Below the pieces are notes generated by a model. It saw nothing but the letters and a program-made list of their open reading frames with translations. It searched no databases and was not told the origin of the DNA. 64,000 nucleotides of DNA. Source: Bryum argenteum (lineage: Eukaryota > Streptophyta > Bryopsida > Bryales > Bryaceae). Below, one piece after another: positions 23,421 to 35,704 of the stretch. The translations under genes were made by a program, and so were the position numbers. The first letter of the stretch is position 1. Each line of letters starts with the position of its first letter. Where the stretch lies: NCBI GenBank assembly GCA_037043015.1, contig CM073330.1, positions 14,402,512 through 14,466,511 on the forward strand, in the 5' to 3' direction.

Positions 23421-26400
23421 TTATGGCGTCGCTAGGTTTGACAAGGCAGTCGTATTCAAAGCAATCGTAGGTTCAGCGTTGAACAGTCGTTGTCTTTCAT
23501 TCTCCAGTTGAATCAAATGTGTGCGCAGACTCCGCTCCTCCACCTGCTCAGATATGAATACATAATGCTCAGTAACTAAACACATACCCCTTTTCAGGAG
23601 AACTCATTTAGGAACACGAGCATGATTACTCCAGAGCTTCTCATTGTTGAGCTGGGAAACGGTTTAAAGTCGAAGGATTTTACCTCTAAAGAAGCGGCGA
23701 CGGATAAAAGGTCCCCACATTCCTCCAACAAAGCTCTCTCTTGTGCTGCTGTCTCTGCAAGCTGTGATAATAGTGCTTCCATGCTCTGTGTCTGCATAGA
23801 GAAATAAATTCTTCAGCTGCCCGCAACTCTCACGATTCATCCAGATACGTTCAGTATTGCAATCTTGCTCTCTACATATTCATAAGGTAAATGTTGCAAG
23901 CATTCACGCTTGGCACCGCTGTCATTCAACGAGACCACACAAGGTCCGAAATCTTGCAAAAAGCTTTCAATTCTTAGTGTGATAGACTCACCTTCGGTAA
24001 GAGGAATTGCACAGACCCCTCAACCGCATTTAGTACATCTACCGCTGAGATGAGAGCTTCTTTCACAGCTTGCACATCCGCCTGCCAACACGATAACAGG
24101 ATCATCAATTCATGTGAAACCCTCATTAAGAACCTCGTATACAAGTGGATATAAGTAGTTCGAACCATTGAACCATACAGAAAAGAAAAGCATGCAATCA
24201 TGGTCTACTACGACAGAGCCAGTCTACTGTACGGGGGCCCCATGGGAGAGTACCTTGGAGCGAGAACATTGATAAGGTGGTAAGACCAACATATGTAATC
24301 AAGGTAGCAGAAATCTTGAGCTACAGCTCATTGGCTGTCTGAGGTGAACATTCAGCAGAAGAGAGTGACGAAATGTATGAGAGAAGTTCCATACCCGAGC
24401 GCCTCCTGTCACCGGGACTCTCAAAATTGCAGATTCTAGAGCTTCCATGCACCCCGACAATGCATTTGAGTGCTCCTCCTCGAGTGATTCCCAATTGTCC
24501 AAATAGGTTGCCTGCAGGAGACACGTACACCTCGGTCAAAGCTGGTGGCTTGTTCGGTTATATCAGAATGAATAACCTAAGCTGTAGGAGTCACCTACAC
24601 CTCTGCGCTCGTCAAGCACTGGATAGTTCAAATCTGTTATCGAGCTCCCGGGTGCATAGCAGAGTTATTATCAGACATTGCTTACATGAGTAGACATTAT
24701 AGAGCGTAATTTGTGAGCCTGCCGTGCTTGCTGAAGTTTAATCCGCTGCAATGATACTGATTTGCGTAATTCAGACGTTTTGATCCATACGTTGTACAGC
24801 TGCCTCTGCAATTCAAAGGTAGCGTCAGATTGCAATAATTTTATCATATATCTATACAAACAAAACCCCAGAGTAATCAGGAGCAAAATCAAAAAGAGGC
24901 ATTGCAGTAGGTTACAAGTGCCTTCCAGTAACGAAACATCGAGCTCAAGTACAAAGCTGTCAGCTGCAATTCGTTCTATCCCATGCGCTGAACCCATATA
25001 AGTGGTCTACATTCTTAAAGCTCTTATTATCTGAATCCCTACAGCCCAACTTATTTCAAAAGCTTTGAGGAGGCTATTTGAAGATTTCTTAGATTATGCA
25101 ACTTGTACAGACGATCAGGGGCTGTATCTTTAATAGCCAGCCAATTGTAGGCAGCGACCTAGATACAAGTAGATGAAATGCAACTGATGGAGAAGCAATC
25201 TGATCATGGAAGCAATCAGACTGCAGAAGAAAAACTCAAAAGCTGTGTCCAAGGATAATCTAGTACCTCAGCGGCTGCTTTTTGAGCACTCATGACAGCT
25301 TCAGCTCGTGCATTGACGAATCGCCATTGCAGCCACCGGTTATGGAGAATCCTCAATAGTTGAGCTTCTTCCTGTTGCGTCAAAGCCCGTTTCCCTCTCG
25401 ACCGACCATCGATCCCAAAGCTCACAGAGCTGTTCCCTAAATTCCTCGCGGTGCCTGCCAGCGCTGCAGCAGCTGTGCCATGCACAGGCCGTGATCTCTG
25501 AGGACTAGGCAACCCCCTCAGTGGAGATGTTCCCTTCGAATGCGAAGGTGAAGAAGGCGTGGACGGAGCTGAATTCCCTGTAGCTCGACCTGGAGAGAGC
25601 GCCCACGCTGAGGTAGTGCTCCCATTCATGCTCTGATTTATACTCTGGTTCATGAGCAAGCTCGCAGCAGACTGATGGGGCAGCACTTTCGAGCTCATCC
25701 GTCTCACTGTTTTCACAGGAGCAATGGCAACTGCCGGGAGCTCACTTGCGTCGGATGTCCGGATCCGATCCCCCTTTGAAAATCGTCGCAACCTGTTGTT
25801 CATGTCCTGCCAAACACGAGCAGGTACTGTAGTTCCCCTAACAGCACGGTTGATGTGCCCCGGTGCAGAGCCAGCTGAAGACACACTCTCGTTATCTGAC
25901 ATGATGTCAAGTGGAATCGAGAGAGAATCAGTAGTTGCAACACAATCCTGTGAAAGGCGACGGGCATGAGTAGCATGATCCCCTCCATGAGCTCCATCAC
26001 CATTACTAGCAGGGGCAGCACTCTCCGTTGTCCCTGCTCTACCTCTAGTAGGTGTGGGATTGCGCCGTGTAGCTGGTGCAGCGTCAGTGCCAATCCGACT
26101 GAAAGTTCGAGAAGCCGTGGCTTTCGTTCGAGTCGAAGGAGTTCCAGGACGAGCTATGGTCGAGGATCTAGCTAACGGTCGTTCCTTATCCACACTCAGA
26201 TCCATGCTCCTAGTCATGGAGCCAGTGAACACCTTCCCTGTGCTCATACCCGGCCACCTCTGTTGGTCCGGCTTCGAATGCGTATTCTCTGTCGGTCTCG
26301 CATTCTCCGCCTGATCAAGACTCTGACGCCGCATTGGCGAGCCTTTCCTTTCCGGAGTTCGATGCACACCATTTCCTGCAGGTTTAGGTTTTAGGGTTTG

Positions 26401-26982
26401 GTTGCTTGTAGTTTCTTTCTGCCTGCCACCACCCTCAGACTGACAGTCACTCGCACTATCGTCAGCAGCCTGCTTCGGCGCACTCATAGAAGGCCACAAT
26501 TCCGATGTACGTGACTGCGGGCGAGGTTTCACAACCGCATCATTGTTCGATCTGGTAGTTTCCGATGGCGTAGCAGCAGGCCAAGGCCGTCTCCTCTCAG
26601 CAGAGTAAGCACGTTTGACAACCTCCGGGGTATTGCTACTACGACCAAGGTTAGGGGAAGGATGACGCACATGATTCTCTGCCGTAGCCGAGCTAGTACT
26701 AAGTCGATTTCTAACTGGCGAAGGTTGGCGCGATGGCGATGATTGCCTAAGAGGCGAAGGATTGCGACGACTAGCAGCAGCCACAGGCGCAGCAGTAGTC
26801 GCCGGCGTCGTCGTCGAGCTTTTATATCTCGAAGTAATCTCCATCGTTCGCGTCTTTCGCACCACTTTAACCTTCTCTGTCGGAGGCAAGCCTCCATAAT
26901 TCTGCATATTATCTTTCCTCTTCTTCTCCACAGCTGCTACCTCAGAGGTCGGGGGGGACGACGACGCCACCGCGACAACCAT
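23421..26982 (-). CDS. QWRF-motif protein (AUGMIN subunit 8 family), 6 exons
   Basis: Plant microtubule-associated protein of the QWRF (DUF566) family, which includes the AUG8/EDE1-type subunit of augmin acting in microtubule-dependent nucleation. Exons on the minus strand: 26982-25267, 24805-24686, 24511-24395, 24081-23992, 23791-23684, 23543-23421, all phase 0; 757 aa. Residues 1-500 are basic, Ser/Pro-rich and largely disordered (RRNPSPLRQSSPSRQPSPVR), as expected for the microtubule-binding half. The signature QWRF is at residues 552-555 (NRWLQWRFVNARAEA). It is followed by the conserved helical C-terminal half: LYNVWIKTSELRKSV, LDNWESLEEEHSNALSGCME, ALESAILRVPVTGGAR, SAVDVLNAVEGSVQFLLPK and ALLEECGDLLSVAASLEVEE. 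The first exon is GC-rich and long, as is common in the family. Which QWRF paralogue it is cannot be told from sequence alone. Confidence 0.93.
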
Positions 26983-27867
26983 GGTCCAAGATCGAGCTCC
27001 CCTCCCCTCCCCTATTCCTACATCCTCCTCATCCTCAATGCTACTACCACCGCCATTAAACTAAATCAACACCTTACCTCGAAAACCTCTCCTCCATGGC
27101 TCCACATTGCCGCTTCTTCCTCCTCTCCATCAATCTGCTCGCTCCAATGCCCTAAGTACTCTCTCCGGAGCCATTTTCGACGCTTGATAATCCAAAAAAG
27201 GCGCAAGCAGATTACCGCCAAAGCTCAGTAGCATCGATATCAAGCAAGCTACGCTACTTTACGGCATCAGAGCAATGCTGCTGCCATCAACCTCGGCTCG
27301 CCTGCCTGCTGCTGCAACAGAGAGCTCGGGGGGAAAAACCAAACAGGGCGGGAGAGTGACAGCCCCAGATCTACCCCAGGACTAGATCCTGTGGTCGAGT
27401 GATAGATTTCGGCAGTGATTTGGTAGATTTTAGGGTGTTGGCCCATCTGCACTGCACCGACGATCTACGAATGGTGATAGTGATGGTGGGCCCTGGTGGC
27501 GGTCGTGGACTGGAGTGAGTATGGGTTTTTGAATCAGGGGCTCCCAACGGATCTCCCCTTTCGTGTCATGTACAGACGTCGTAGATCCTCGAATGTTCCT
27601 AATTGGTAATTGTGCTCATTTGGATTGAATCTTAATTTCCTTTTGTCCGTCAAAAAGGCATGAATCTCTTGATAAAAAAAAAAACACTATTGAAATCCGT
27701 GCTTGTGGGCTCCATGGAGAGTCAGATTTTGTGTTGATATTTTTCTCATGATTTTGTTTTTTTTTTAATCAATCAATTAATGTATTAATTAATTTCAACC
27801 AAAGATAATTTTGTTTTCTAGAAGTTGATATTAGGTTTTTCCATTTTACTTTGTGAGAAGGAGGAAG
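26983..27867 (-). promoter_or_regulatory. Leader/promoter region of the QWRF gene
   Basis: C/T-rich on the plus strand (A/G-rich leader on the minus strand) down to about 27300, then mixed sequence. No conserved coding frame. A poly-T run at 27758-27767 (poly-A on the minus strand) precedes repeat sequence. Confidence 0.4.
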
Positions 27868-27937
27868 GAAGATCACCAGACCCCAAGGGGTTGGCGTGAA
27901 TATAGTGTCCATTCCACCTACCCTTGATGATATGCCG
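27868..27937 (-). repeat. R6 dispersed segment, copy 2
   Basis: Contains ATCACCAGACCCC, GGGGTTGGCGTGAATATAGT and CACCTACCCTTGATGATATG, the reverse complement of the segment at 6121-6200 with few mismatches. A T-run lies about 100 bp upstream on the plus strand. Confidence 0.65.
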
Positions 27938-28782
27938 AGAGGACATGACAACAATGGTATAGGACCTTTGTTGGAACTCTTCATTAGATCACTACAACCT
28001 CAATAGTATCAGAAGTACAAGATGTTTTTGAACTCTGTGAACCACCACCGTTGGGATCCATGTTCATTCGGTGAATCGATTATTTATATTTGCCCGTATT
28101 TTATTTTATTCTTTTTGAACCAATTATTGTATTAATAATTGCATACCAATACAAGATGAACCAAAGCACGTTATGCCCGGCGAGCATATTTTTGGAATTT
28201 TCCACAACTAAGTACTATCATGAAGAATCCCATCTACCTATCTCCTAGGTCTGAGATCGATTCTCCAGCCTCCACGAGGCTTGCACTATCTCCTGTCACT
28301 GCTACATGCACCAGCATCCCCTGCAAAAGCATGACAACAGAAAAACCACTCATCCATGAGAAGCTAACGCATTTTGCGCTACCTCCCAATTGAGTTACCC
28401 ATAGACTCATCGAACCCCTGCACGAGTAACTAGCAACCACCGCATGCCACGCCTAGCTCCTAGGCTGGAGACGATCCATCTGCGACGAGTAACCCCATCA
28501 ATATTAGCCCGTATTTAGCAAGGAATAATTGCATAACCACAAATGACATATTTTTCATCCACCTTGACGAGGATATTTATTGATATAATATATGTTTGCT
28601 TTATGTTGAGCACTCCCCTCAATCTCCTCCTTCTTGGGGATTGTTGTAATAAAGGCTTCTCCTTGTCGTGCTCGGACATCCTTGTTACAATATTTATTTC
28701 TACATTTCCTCTTTGGTGAACATTGTTGTGTACTTAGGTTTGATTGATTTGATTTGGATTTTGGTCGATATAAGTAAAGTTA
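27938..28782. other. Spacer with probable degraded repeat sequence
   Basis: A GC-richer block at 28210-28500 is open on the minus strand for 68 codons without a recognisable motif. It is flanked by AT-rich sequence that repeats a phrase seen at 27770-27800 (ATTAATGTATTAATTAATT-like). No gene is supported. Confidence 0.35.
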
Positions 28783-28786
28783 GTAA

Positions 28787-29743
28787 CCACTAAACGCAAA
28801 TGGTTGTTCTTAGCATTAAAAACACAATTTGAAAAAATCTCATAGATGAAAATGAAAGCAAGTTGTTTAGATTTCAACTCTCCAAACTTGTTGTAGACTT
28901 TTTGTAAACCATGTGCACTAAGTCATAAGGCCGCATAGATTGCTAAATCATAATGTATTAGTATGCAAAATAGACTACAAAACTCTATCATTTTCACTTT
29001 GGAGTGGAAATACCACCAACAAACGAATTGCAACTAAAAATTTGCCAACTATAAATGTGTTCCTATTTATCTCACTCACACCCTTGCACCAAAAAATCGA
29101 GAAAAATATTACTTTGATCAAATAATAGCCTTGCAATGGTGAAAACCGCCAAAAAGTTTGTAAAAACAAAACTAGCCCATAACTAGACCTCTAGAACTCA
29201 AATCTTTCACAACACGTTTGACTGCTTCAAGAATTTTATCACTAAAACCAGACTTTATCTAGGATCCATTCCAAAAAATAAAGTTGAAATCCAAAGGTGG
29301 TAGAAGGAGATATAGCTCCTAAAAAATCATTCTTATTTTCACTATTTTCTTAATAGAAATATCATTGCAAATCTAATACTAGTAGTATTTAGATCAAAAG
29401 AATTCCAACTACAAAGTTGTTGGCTTTAATCCTAATATCACAAGTATTAAAAGAAAATCCATGAAACAGTCAACCTCAAATTAAAATATATAAGAGATCA
29501 GAATAGGAAAGTATGTCACTTGTTTCAAAAACAAAAACGAATAAAAATGTCACAAGAATTCTTACCATTACTTTTAAACATATTGGATTGGAATAAGGGT
29601 TTCAGTGCAAGAAATTAGACTCCATTTGGAATCCAACCCAACTGATTCCGTCCAAAACGGAGTTCAAATGAAGAAGATATGACTCTTCAAGGTTTTGGAT
29701 TGTCATCCGAAATGATCAAATCCAACAATTTGCGCGTGTAGGG
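28787..29743 (-). mobile_element. R3 TIR element, about 0.96 kb, copy 1
   Basis: The left end is GTAA-CCACTAAACGCAAA. The right end is TTTGCGCGTGTAGGG-TTAA, an imperfect inverted repeat. Internal blocks match the other R3 copies in reverse orientation, such as CCAAAAAATAAAGTTGAAAT, GGAGATATAGCTCCT and GAAGAAGATATGACTCTTCA. It is non-coding and more degraded at the left terminus. Confidence 0.6.
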
Positions 29744-30027
29744 TTAAATTTATACGTGTATTTCTCAAGTTCTTGGTCCATTAATAATACTTCCAAGTCA
29801 TTTGAAAAAAAAGTCAATTTTTGGAAAATAGACTTGTTTTTACAATTTATGAAACATTCTAGCGTAAATCTCAAATGTGCCAAATATCAAATTCTTGACA
29901 ATTTGGACGAGAAGTTTTTTTTTTATTTTTTTTAAAGAGCCATTGATAATTATGTTATCTTGCAATAATTACTCAAAATATAACCATATTTCCACAACTA
30001 TATTTCTACTCAACTTTTCAACTTAAG

Positions 30028-30235
30028 GTATGTTCCCACTTAGTCTTAGAGGTGGTCTTAGAAGGTGGTCTAATCTTCTTAAAGACTGCATGTCCATGCC
30101 TACATTTTTTAGTAATTACCAATCCTACATGGATGCCCACATGGCAAACATCAAAGAATGGTGGATAAAGAAACATTAGCTAATATTTGGGAAGTAGAAA
30201 AATACTTAAGCATTAGTATGGAACTTCTAAGATTT
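30028..30235 (+). repeat. R5 dispersed repeat, about 210 bp, copy 1
   Basis: Shares an ordered series of blocks with 56708-56930: TCTTAGAGGTGGTCTTAG, then TAGTAATTACCAATCCTACA, GGATGCCCACATGGCA and AATACTTAAG. The ends may be a weak inverted repeat (TGTTCCCACTTAGT against AGTTCCATACTAAT). Probably a degraded MITE. Confidence 0.6.
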
Positions 30236-30463
30236 TAGAAGGGAAAAATAGTCCAAATTCCAAACTCTTGCACAAGATAGAGTGCCATATCCTCAAAACA
30301 TCTTGGATTAGATTGAGCTTTCTACTACAAAAACTCGACTTGAATTAGAGTCAAATTCAACAGATAGCATTGAAATCCAAGGATGGATGAAGGAGATGGA
30401 GCTCCTCAAAGACCATGCAATTTCTGAGTCCACTTTTTGGACCCTAGGACGCTTAGGGGCTAA
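30236..30463 (-). repeat. Partial R3 element
   Basis: Contains the R3 phrase ATTGAAATCCAAGGATGGAT and GGAGATGGAGCTCCTCAAAG and ends GGACGCTTAGGGG-CTAA, the R3-type terminus. The other end is not present. Confidence 0.5.
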
Positions 30464-31184
30464 GATAACAATTAAAATAACAATGAAAGGTTCATTCAGA
30501 CACGCACCACAAGCAAGGATCTTGGTGGTTAGGGCTCATGGCTCCCACTAAGATGGTTATGAATCCTATCCCCTATGTAGGGCATGGTGTTTAACACCAT
30601 AGTCCACCTAACTATGGTGGGGGATTTTTGAACCTCTTTGTATGGGTACCTCAAAGTCCTTTGGGGGAAATATCATATCAGGTATTTCTAAGGCACTAGT
30701 GGCTAGGTCGAAACTAGCATAGTGTTCACAATGAGAAAGATTGGTAATCACACCATTGGTGTGTTTACCTCCAAACATACATTCAAGGATAGGTCAAACA
30801 AACACTCTATTTATGTTCTCGGTAGGTCTAGACTCCTCCTCTTCTTCTTTTAGGCAACTTTTTATTTTACCCTTCCTCAAATCATCATGTTTTTTTTATT
30901 ATTTTCATATAATGACAGGTTTTTTTGTGCACCTTTGCTCATTGCAAGCTTCAAAGGTGTATTCGTAAATAACAATTGATTTAAAATTAAAAAATAGAAG
31001 AATAGAAGGCAACTCTGTTGTGTGGTGAAATGGGGTGGGCCGACCGGTACAGCGTCCAATGGACGTCCGGTGCTACAAAACAAAACAATCACATGTGCTA
31101 CATTGGAATGATCATCTCACACCCCAAAGCCCTAAACCCTCGTCCAATGCAGTGCACGAATCCTCAAAGCTCGCACTTGGAGCT
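30464..31184. other. Spacer and probable promoter of the P-loop gene
   Basis: A weaker R6 copy lies at 30781-30855. After 31010 the GC content rises up to the start codon at 31185, as for a leader. No coding region is seen. Confidence 0.4.
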
Positions 31185-34100
31185 ATGTCTGTGCGCCGGT
31201 GTCTAAGCTCGGGAGTGCTCGCACGGGCTCGCAATTTTGCCCAACTCCTGGACAATCGACGATCGCTTCGGCATCCTCAGGTACCCCAACAAATTTTTGA
31301 ACGCTTGAATGACATCCACGGATCTGGCAGTTGCGTTTCGGTTTTGCAAAATGGTCCGTGGACTTGGCCATTTTTGGCGCATGAGGCTCAGTTCCTCGCA
31401 GAACCGTTCGTCTTTCTGAGATGCAGTTTTTGAGCGATCGAGTAATGCTTGGCTGTCGAGCCTTTTTTATGAATTTCTTGTGGTTCGGTAATTCTTGATT
31501 TTTCTGCGGGTGATCCTACCTAATGGAGGGTATCGGATTGGTTGGATTGGAATGTAGGGCATTGAAGGCATAGAAAAGTTATTGCGGCATCTAGGGACGC
31601 TAATTGAGCACCAACAACAAGATGCATTGAGTAGTAGTAAATGGAAGCTTGTTCCTCGCCCTCTCTTGGATCTGGAGCTTCGTCGTTATGCCAAGACTCC
31701 GGTGGTACCTCAGCCCCTTATACTGCATGGACCTCGAGGTGTTGGAAAGCGCACCACCATTGAAGGTATGCTTACTAGCAGCCAGAATTTTGATTGCAAT
31801 AGATAAGTCCTGCTTCACTCTTAAGTTCCTAGACGGTGTGTATGTATTTACATGTAATCTTATCTTATCTGAAGTGTAACATTAGGGTTTAGGGTTTTAC
31901 TCAGCACAGGGTTGATTTGCAGGGCTGCTGGAGGAGTGGAGCACGGCACCCCATTCTGTTGCCTACGTTGATTTGTATGCTCAGGTTGGAGATTCAACTG
32001 AAGGGAAATACATCCCCCCTTGGACATTATCAAACCAAGGTTCCAGGGATCTGCAGTGGGTTCGACGAAAGTTAGAGCAGGGTTTGGAATCTCTCGCAAT
32101 ACAGGCTATTCAGGCGGGCTGTTTGAAGAGTAAAAATATTTTCGATGTGCTGATAGATCGGCATACAGTAGACGGGGCATTATCTGAATTTTTACAATCA
32201 CAAGCAACCATCACTGGAGCGAACGGTGATACAAAGCAGCTGTGGCAGCATGCTCTTCTTTACATGAAAAAAGTTGCTGGTCATCAGCCTATCAATGGTA
32301 CACGCATTGATGAAGTTCTGCTCGCGGTGTTGGACAATACAGACAACGAGCCTGTTGTCATTGACCTATCTGATCGAATTGGCAGGAAAACTGTCAGAAG
32401 TAAGTGCATCAACTTGGTCCTTATGGCCATGATTCAGCGACTATTCAAAGAGGCTTTGTCGGCAACCTGTTGACGGGAGTTTGAATGTGCCTTGACAGAT
32501 GCGAAGCAACAGTTTGACGTGAAGGAAAAAGCATTATTATCATTGGCATTGGCTAAGTATCTTCTCCAAACCCAAGAAAGTTGGAGGGTTGCTGCTGGAG
32601 CTGATCGTAAGAGACGGGGCGTGATGCCCAAGGGACTTATTGATGCGGCTGTAAGTTGGCCTGCGTTGCTGCTGGAATTAGTCTCGTGGTCAACTGCTGA
32701 AGGCGTTTTCCAGGTGAGACTATTGCTTTTGTATAGAAAAACACAGATAGCATGCTTTGTTGGTTCGGGAAGTTAACAATGTAGCTAACCATGGTTTAAT
32801 CATTAATTTCAGTGTTACTTGGACAGCCTAAGTTGGTGATAAATGGACCGGAAGTCTTGCGTAATGCTTCCACAGTCACTGGAGGTGGTTTGGATGGTCC
32901 ATCATACCATGATGCTTTGCTTCTGGAATATGTCAACCATAGCGTTACTAACGGATCCTTCCCTCTCATACTGCTATCTTCAGACAGGTAAAAAATCCCC
33001 GATCTTCCTATTCGTGCATTGTTGAGGTCCTATAACTATACTACATGGTATTGAAGCACAGTATTTTGACCGCTTCTAGAGAGTGATTTGTTGAGGACAT
33101 GAACAGAAACAGTGATGTTAGAATAAGGTTCATCTATGCATTAAGGCAGCTTCTTAGTTATTGCTGTACCACTATCCTTGCGCTGCCTCTTTATCTTGCT
33201 TGGAATGATTCACCATTGTTCCTCTTTTTCTAGCATGGAATGATTTACCATTGATTGATGCATGCAGCTATTATTCGTGGCAACTAGGTGATGATTTCGA
33301 CAATACAGATGTATTCATTTCAAGTGAGGTACATTCTCAATCATTCCCATTCGATATGTGTTCATGTGTATTGAGGTAACAGTGCTGATAACCGCACAGT
33401 ATCAAAAAAGCGAGCTCTACAGTGTAGCGTGTTAAGCCAATCAGATGAATTTGCTGAAGTGATGAACTTCATGTACTTGAACCACTCATTGCCAGTGTTC
33501 CATTAAGCATACATTCTATGTGCGGAGAGGGGTCCATCTAGGAGCCTTTCTTTTATTTCTACCACATGCATAAAAGATATGATTTTTGTTGAATCGTCGC
33601 CTTGTTACTTAACTTATTTATAATAACCTTCTCCATGGTTATCACTGGGACAAACTCTCCTGTCTGAATTTTCTGCGGTGATTGAGCATGTTACTTCATG
33701 TGTCATCATCTGTTTTTTTAAATGAAGGAGATTTGCAAGCTGGTAGCGGATATGGCAGTCAGCGTAGTAGATAGTGACTACTTCGAGTCAGACTATTACT
33801 TCCTAGTTAGAGAAAGGTAAAGATTGATTTTTCCTGTGTTTGATTTGTTCAGACCTTTGGTTGGACACCTAAAGAAGCTGCTATTCATTTAGTCCCTGGT
33901 GTGTTTTCTGCAGACGAGGTATGTTGTTGCTGATACCACAACACTGTTCTTTCGTATTGGTTTATCTATCCTCACTAACGTATTGTCATGCAAAATTTCG
34001 ATGACTTTAATATATGGTAGCGACCTTTTTCTGACATCCACTTAGTGGAAAGTGGTTGCGGCAGTCTTAGGATCCAGTCCTCGACATTCTGTGGAATTGC

Positions 34101-35366
34101 TGCATCTTTGGCACAGCAAGGCTTTCTCTGAGTATGCCCTCATCTACCTGCTCTACCAGTTTGAAATTTGGGTGTGTACAAAAGCAATGAGGATGCTGAA
34201 GTACGCAAATTTCGATGTAAACATAGACAATATTGCACTTTAGGATAACAAACATTTCCTCTTTTTCTCAGGCGCCAGAAAGGTGACGATCCCATGGATA
34301 TTGAGGATTGCATTGATCTGTACTTAGCTTATTTACAGGTAAATATCATTCGGTTGTTTTCGAATCTTCGGCACATACTGCCCTTTCTGTTTGTTTTGCA
34401 CTCGAACATAAACACTTTTACTTATTAAGAACACGTCGCGCCATAGACCCCTAAAGTTGTAGCGACATATTTGAACTTTGCATACTGTGCATGATTTTAG
34501 TCATTGCCGGTGTAGTCATTCTCATACAGTTTCTGTCTTGATTCATGCAATATTGAGCTTCTATTCATGATGTTGTTGCAGGTCACAGCAGTTGACCCAG
34601 CAATAGATGCAGCTCTAGGGTTGTTGGAACAATTTGCTGACAAGGCTACGAAGGGAGACGTTGACAGTAATCTTCTTCGACACGGAGCACCCTGGAGGAA
34701 CTGTCCTAGGAGTGATAATGGAGAGATTCGGCAACGGTGGGCTAGAATACAAATGATGGACTTTCTTCAAGCCTTTACAGACACTGAGTTTGGGGTACGG
34801 TTTGCCGAATCTAAAACCCATGATATCTCTCTTGCAACAGTTTGAAAGCAACTAAACTGAATTAGGTTGATCTGTCAGGTTAACTATCTTGAAGGTGACC
34901 TTGAACTCTTGGACGATCCAGCAGCTCGTGCTCTCACACAGGTACCAACCTCCTCTCAACAATCAAGTTCAAACCTACATTCATCCTTTCGGTGTCTGAT
35001 GTGAATATGACCTAATTACAGGTGGGTCTTCTATATCAACAACGAACTCCTCCGCTCATAAGGCCAACCTCCCGGGGCATACTACGATGCTTAACTCGCT
35101 GGTAATGTTCACTCCCGTTCACTCATTTTGTAAAGCTTTATACATTATCCATACCAGAAGAGAATCTTTCGACTGTAAGCTGCTAATGCTTCACTTCCCT
35201 TCACTTCTTTCGTATACGTATAGACATCACCTTTACTAAATGAGAATATTTGGACTGCAGGCTTGTAAGGGAGAAGTTGCAACAACAATTCATGGATAGT
35301 ATGAGGTTTAAATGGCACCGGTTGATACGAGGTAGATACTACCGCAACTTGATGCGGGAGTGGTAG
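31185..35366 (+). CDS. P-loop NTPase with probable mitochondrial targeting, 13 exons
   Basis: Exons, GT-AG and in phase: 31185-31280, 31558-31765, 31923-32399, 32499-32713, 32827-32987, 33268-33328, 33853-33918, 34046-34131, 34272-34338, 34582-34794, 34879-34941, 35022-35101, 35261-35366; 632 aa. The N-terminus (MSVRRCLSSGVLARARNF) has many Arg and Ser and no acidic residues, typical of a mitochondrial presequence. Walker A is GPRGVGKRT (residues 90-98, Lys96). A candidate beta strand with Asp (FPLILLSSDS, 377-386) resembles a Walker B or sensor strand. The architecture resembles an archaeal-type ATPase_2/STAND-like module followed by helical sequence ending RLIRGRYYRNLMREW. I recall similar plant proteins annotated only as P-loop NTPase superfamily, so the substrate and partners are unknown. 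The exon 5 acceptor was chosen because the nearer upstream AG breaks the frame. Confidence 0.85.
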
Positions 35367-35484
35367 CACTAGAAAATTTCCACCATTTTTCTCTGATGAG
35401 AAGCTCTTTACTTACAAGGCCATTGCCTTCGACACTCAATATATGTAACTTACTGCAGACGTCAGTTGATAAACACGTGCTGCA

Positions 35485-35704
35485 CAGACATCACTCGTGG
35501 ATGAACTCACTGATTGTCAGCTTCAATCACGTGTAAGTTCTTAACCAATTTTTGTTTTGAGCTTAAAGCTGGCATTTAACCCAGGGGCGTACCAGGGCCA
35601 CCATTGAAGAATTGGCAGAGACATGCATGGGAATGATGATGATTGACAAGCATCTGGAACACAGGAAGAAGCAGAGGGGCGGTGGTGATGATGAGACTGG
35701 ATAG
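35485..35704 (+). other. Possible extra exons just downstream of the P-loop gene
   Basis: Two short open segments read TSLVDELTDCQLQSR (about 35488-35532) and GRTRATIEELAETCMGMMM... (35585 to the TAG at 35702-35704). They look protein-like, with heptad-type leucines and a charged tail. They could be joined across a 52-bp GT-AG intron (35533-35584), which is very short for a plant. They may be alternative 3' exons of the preceding gene, a fragment of another gene, or chance. Confidence 0.35.

Noticed and set aside
24671..24997. Separate 108-aa minus-strand gene
   Set aside because: Its useful part is exon 2 of the QWRF gene. The rest is intron read-through.
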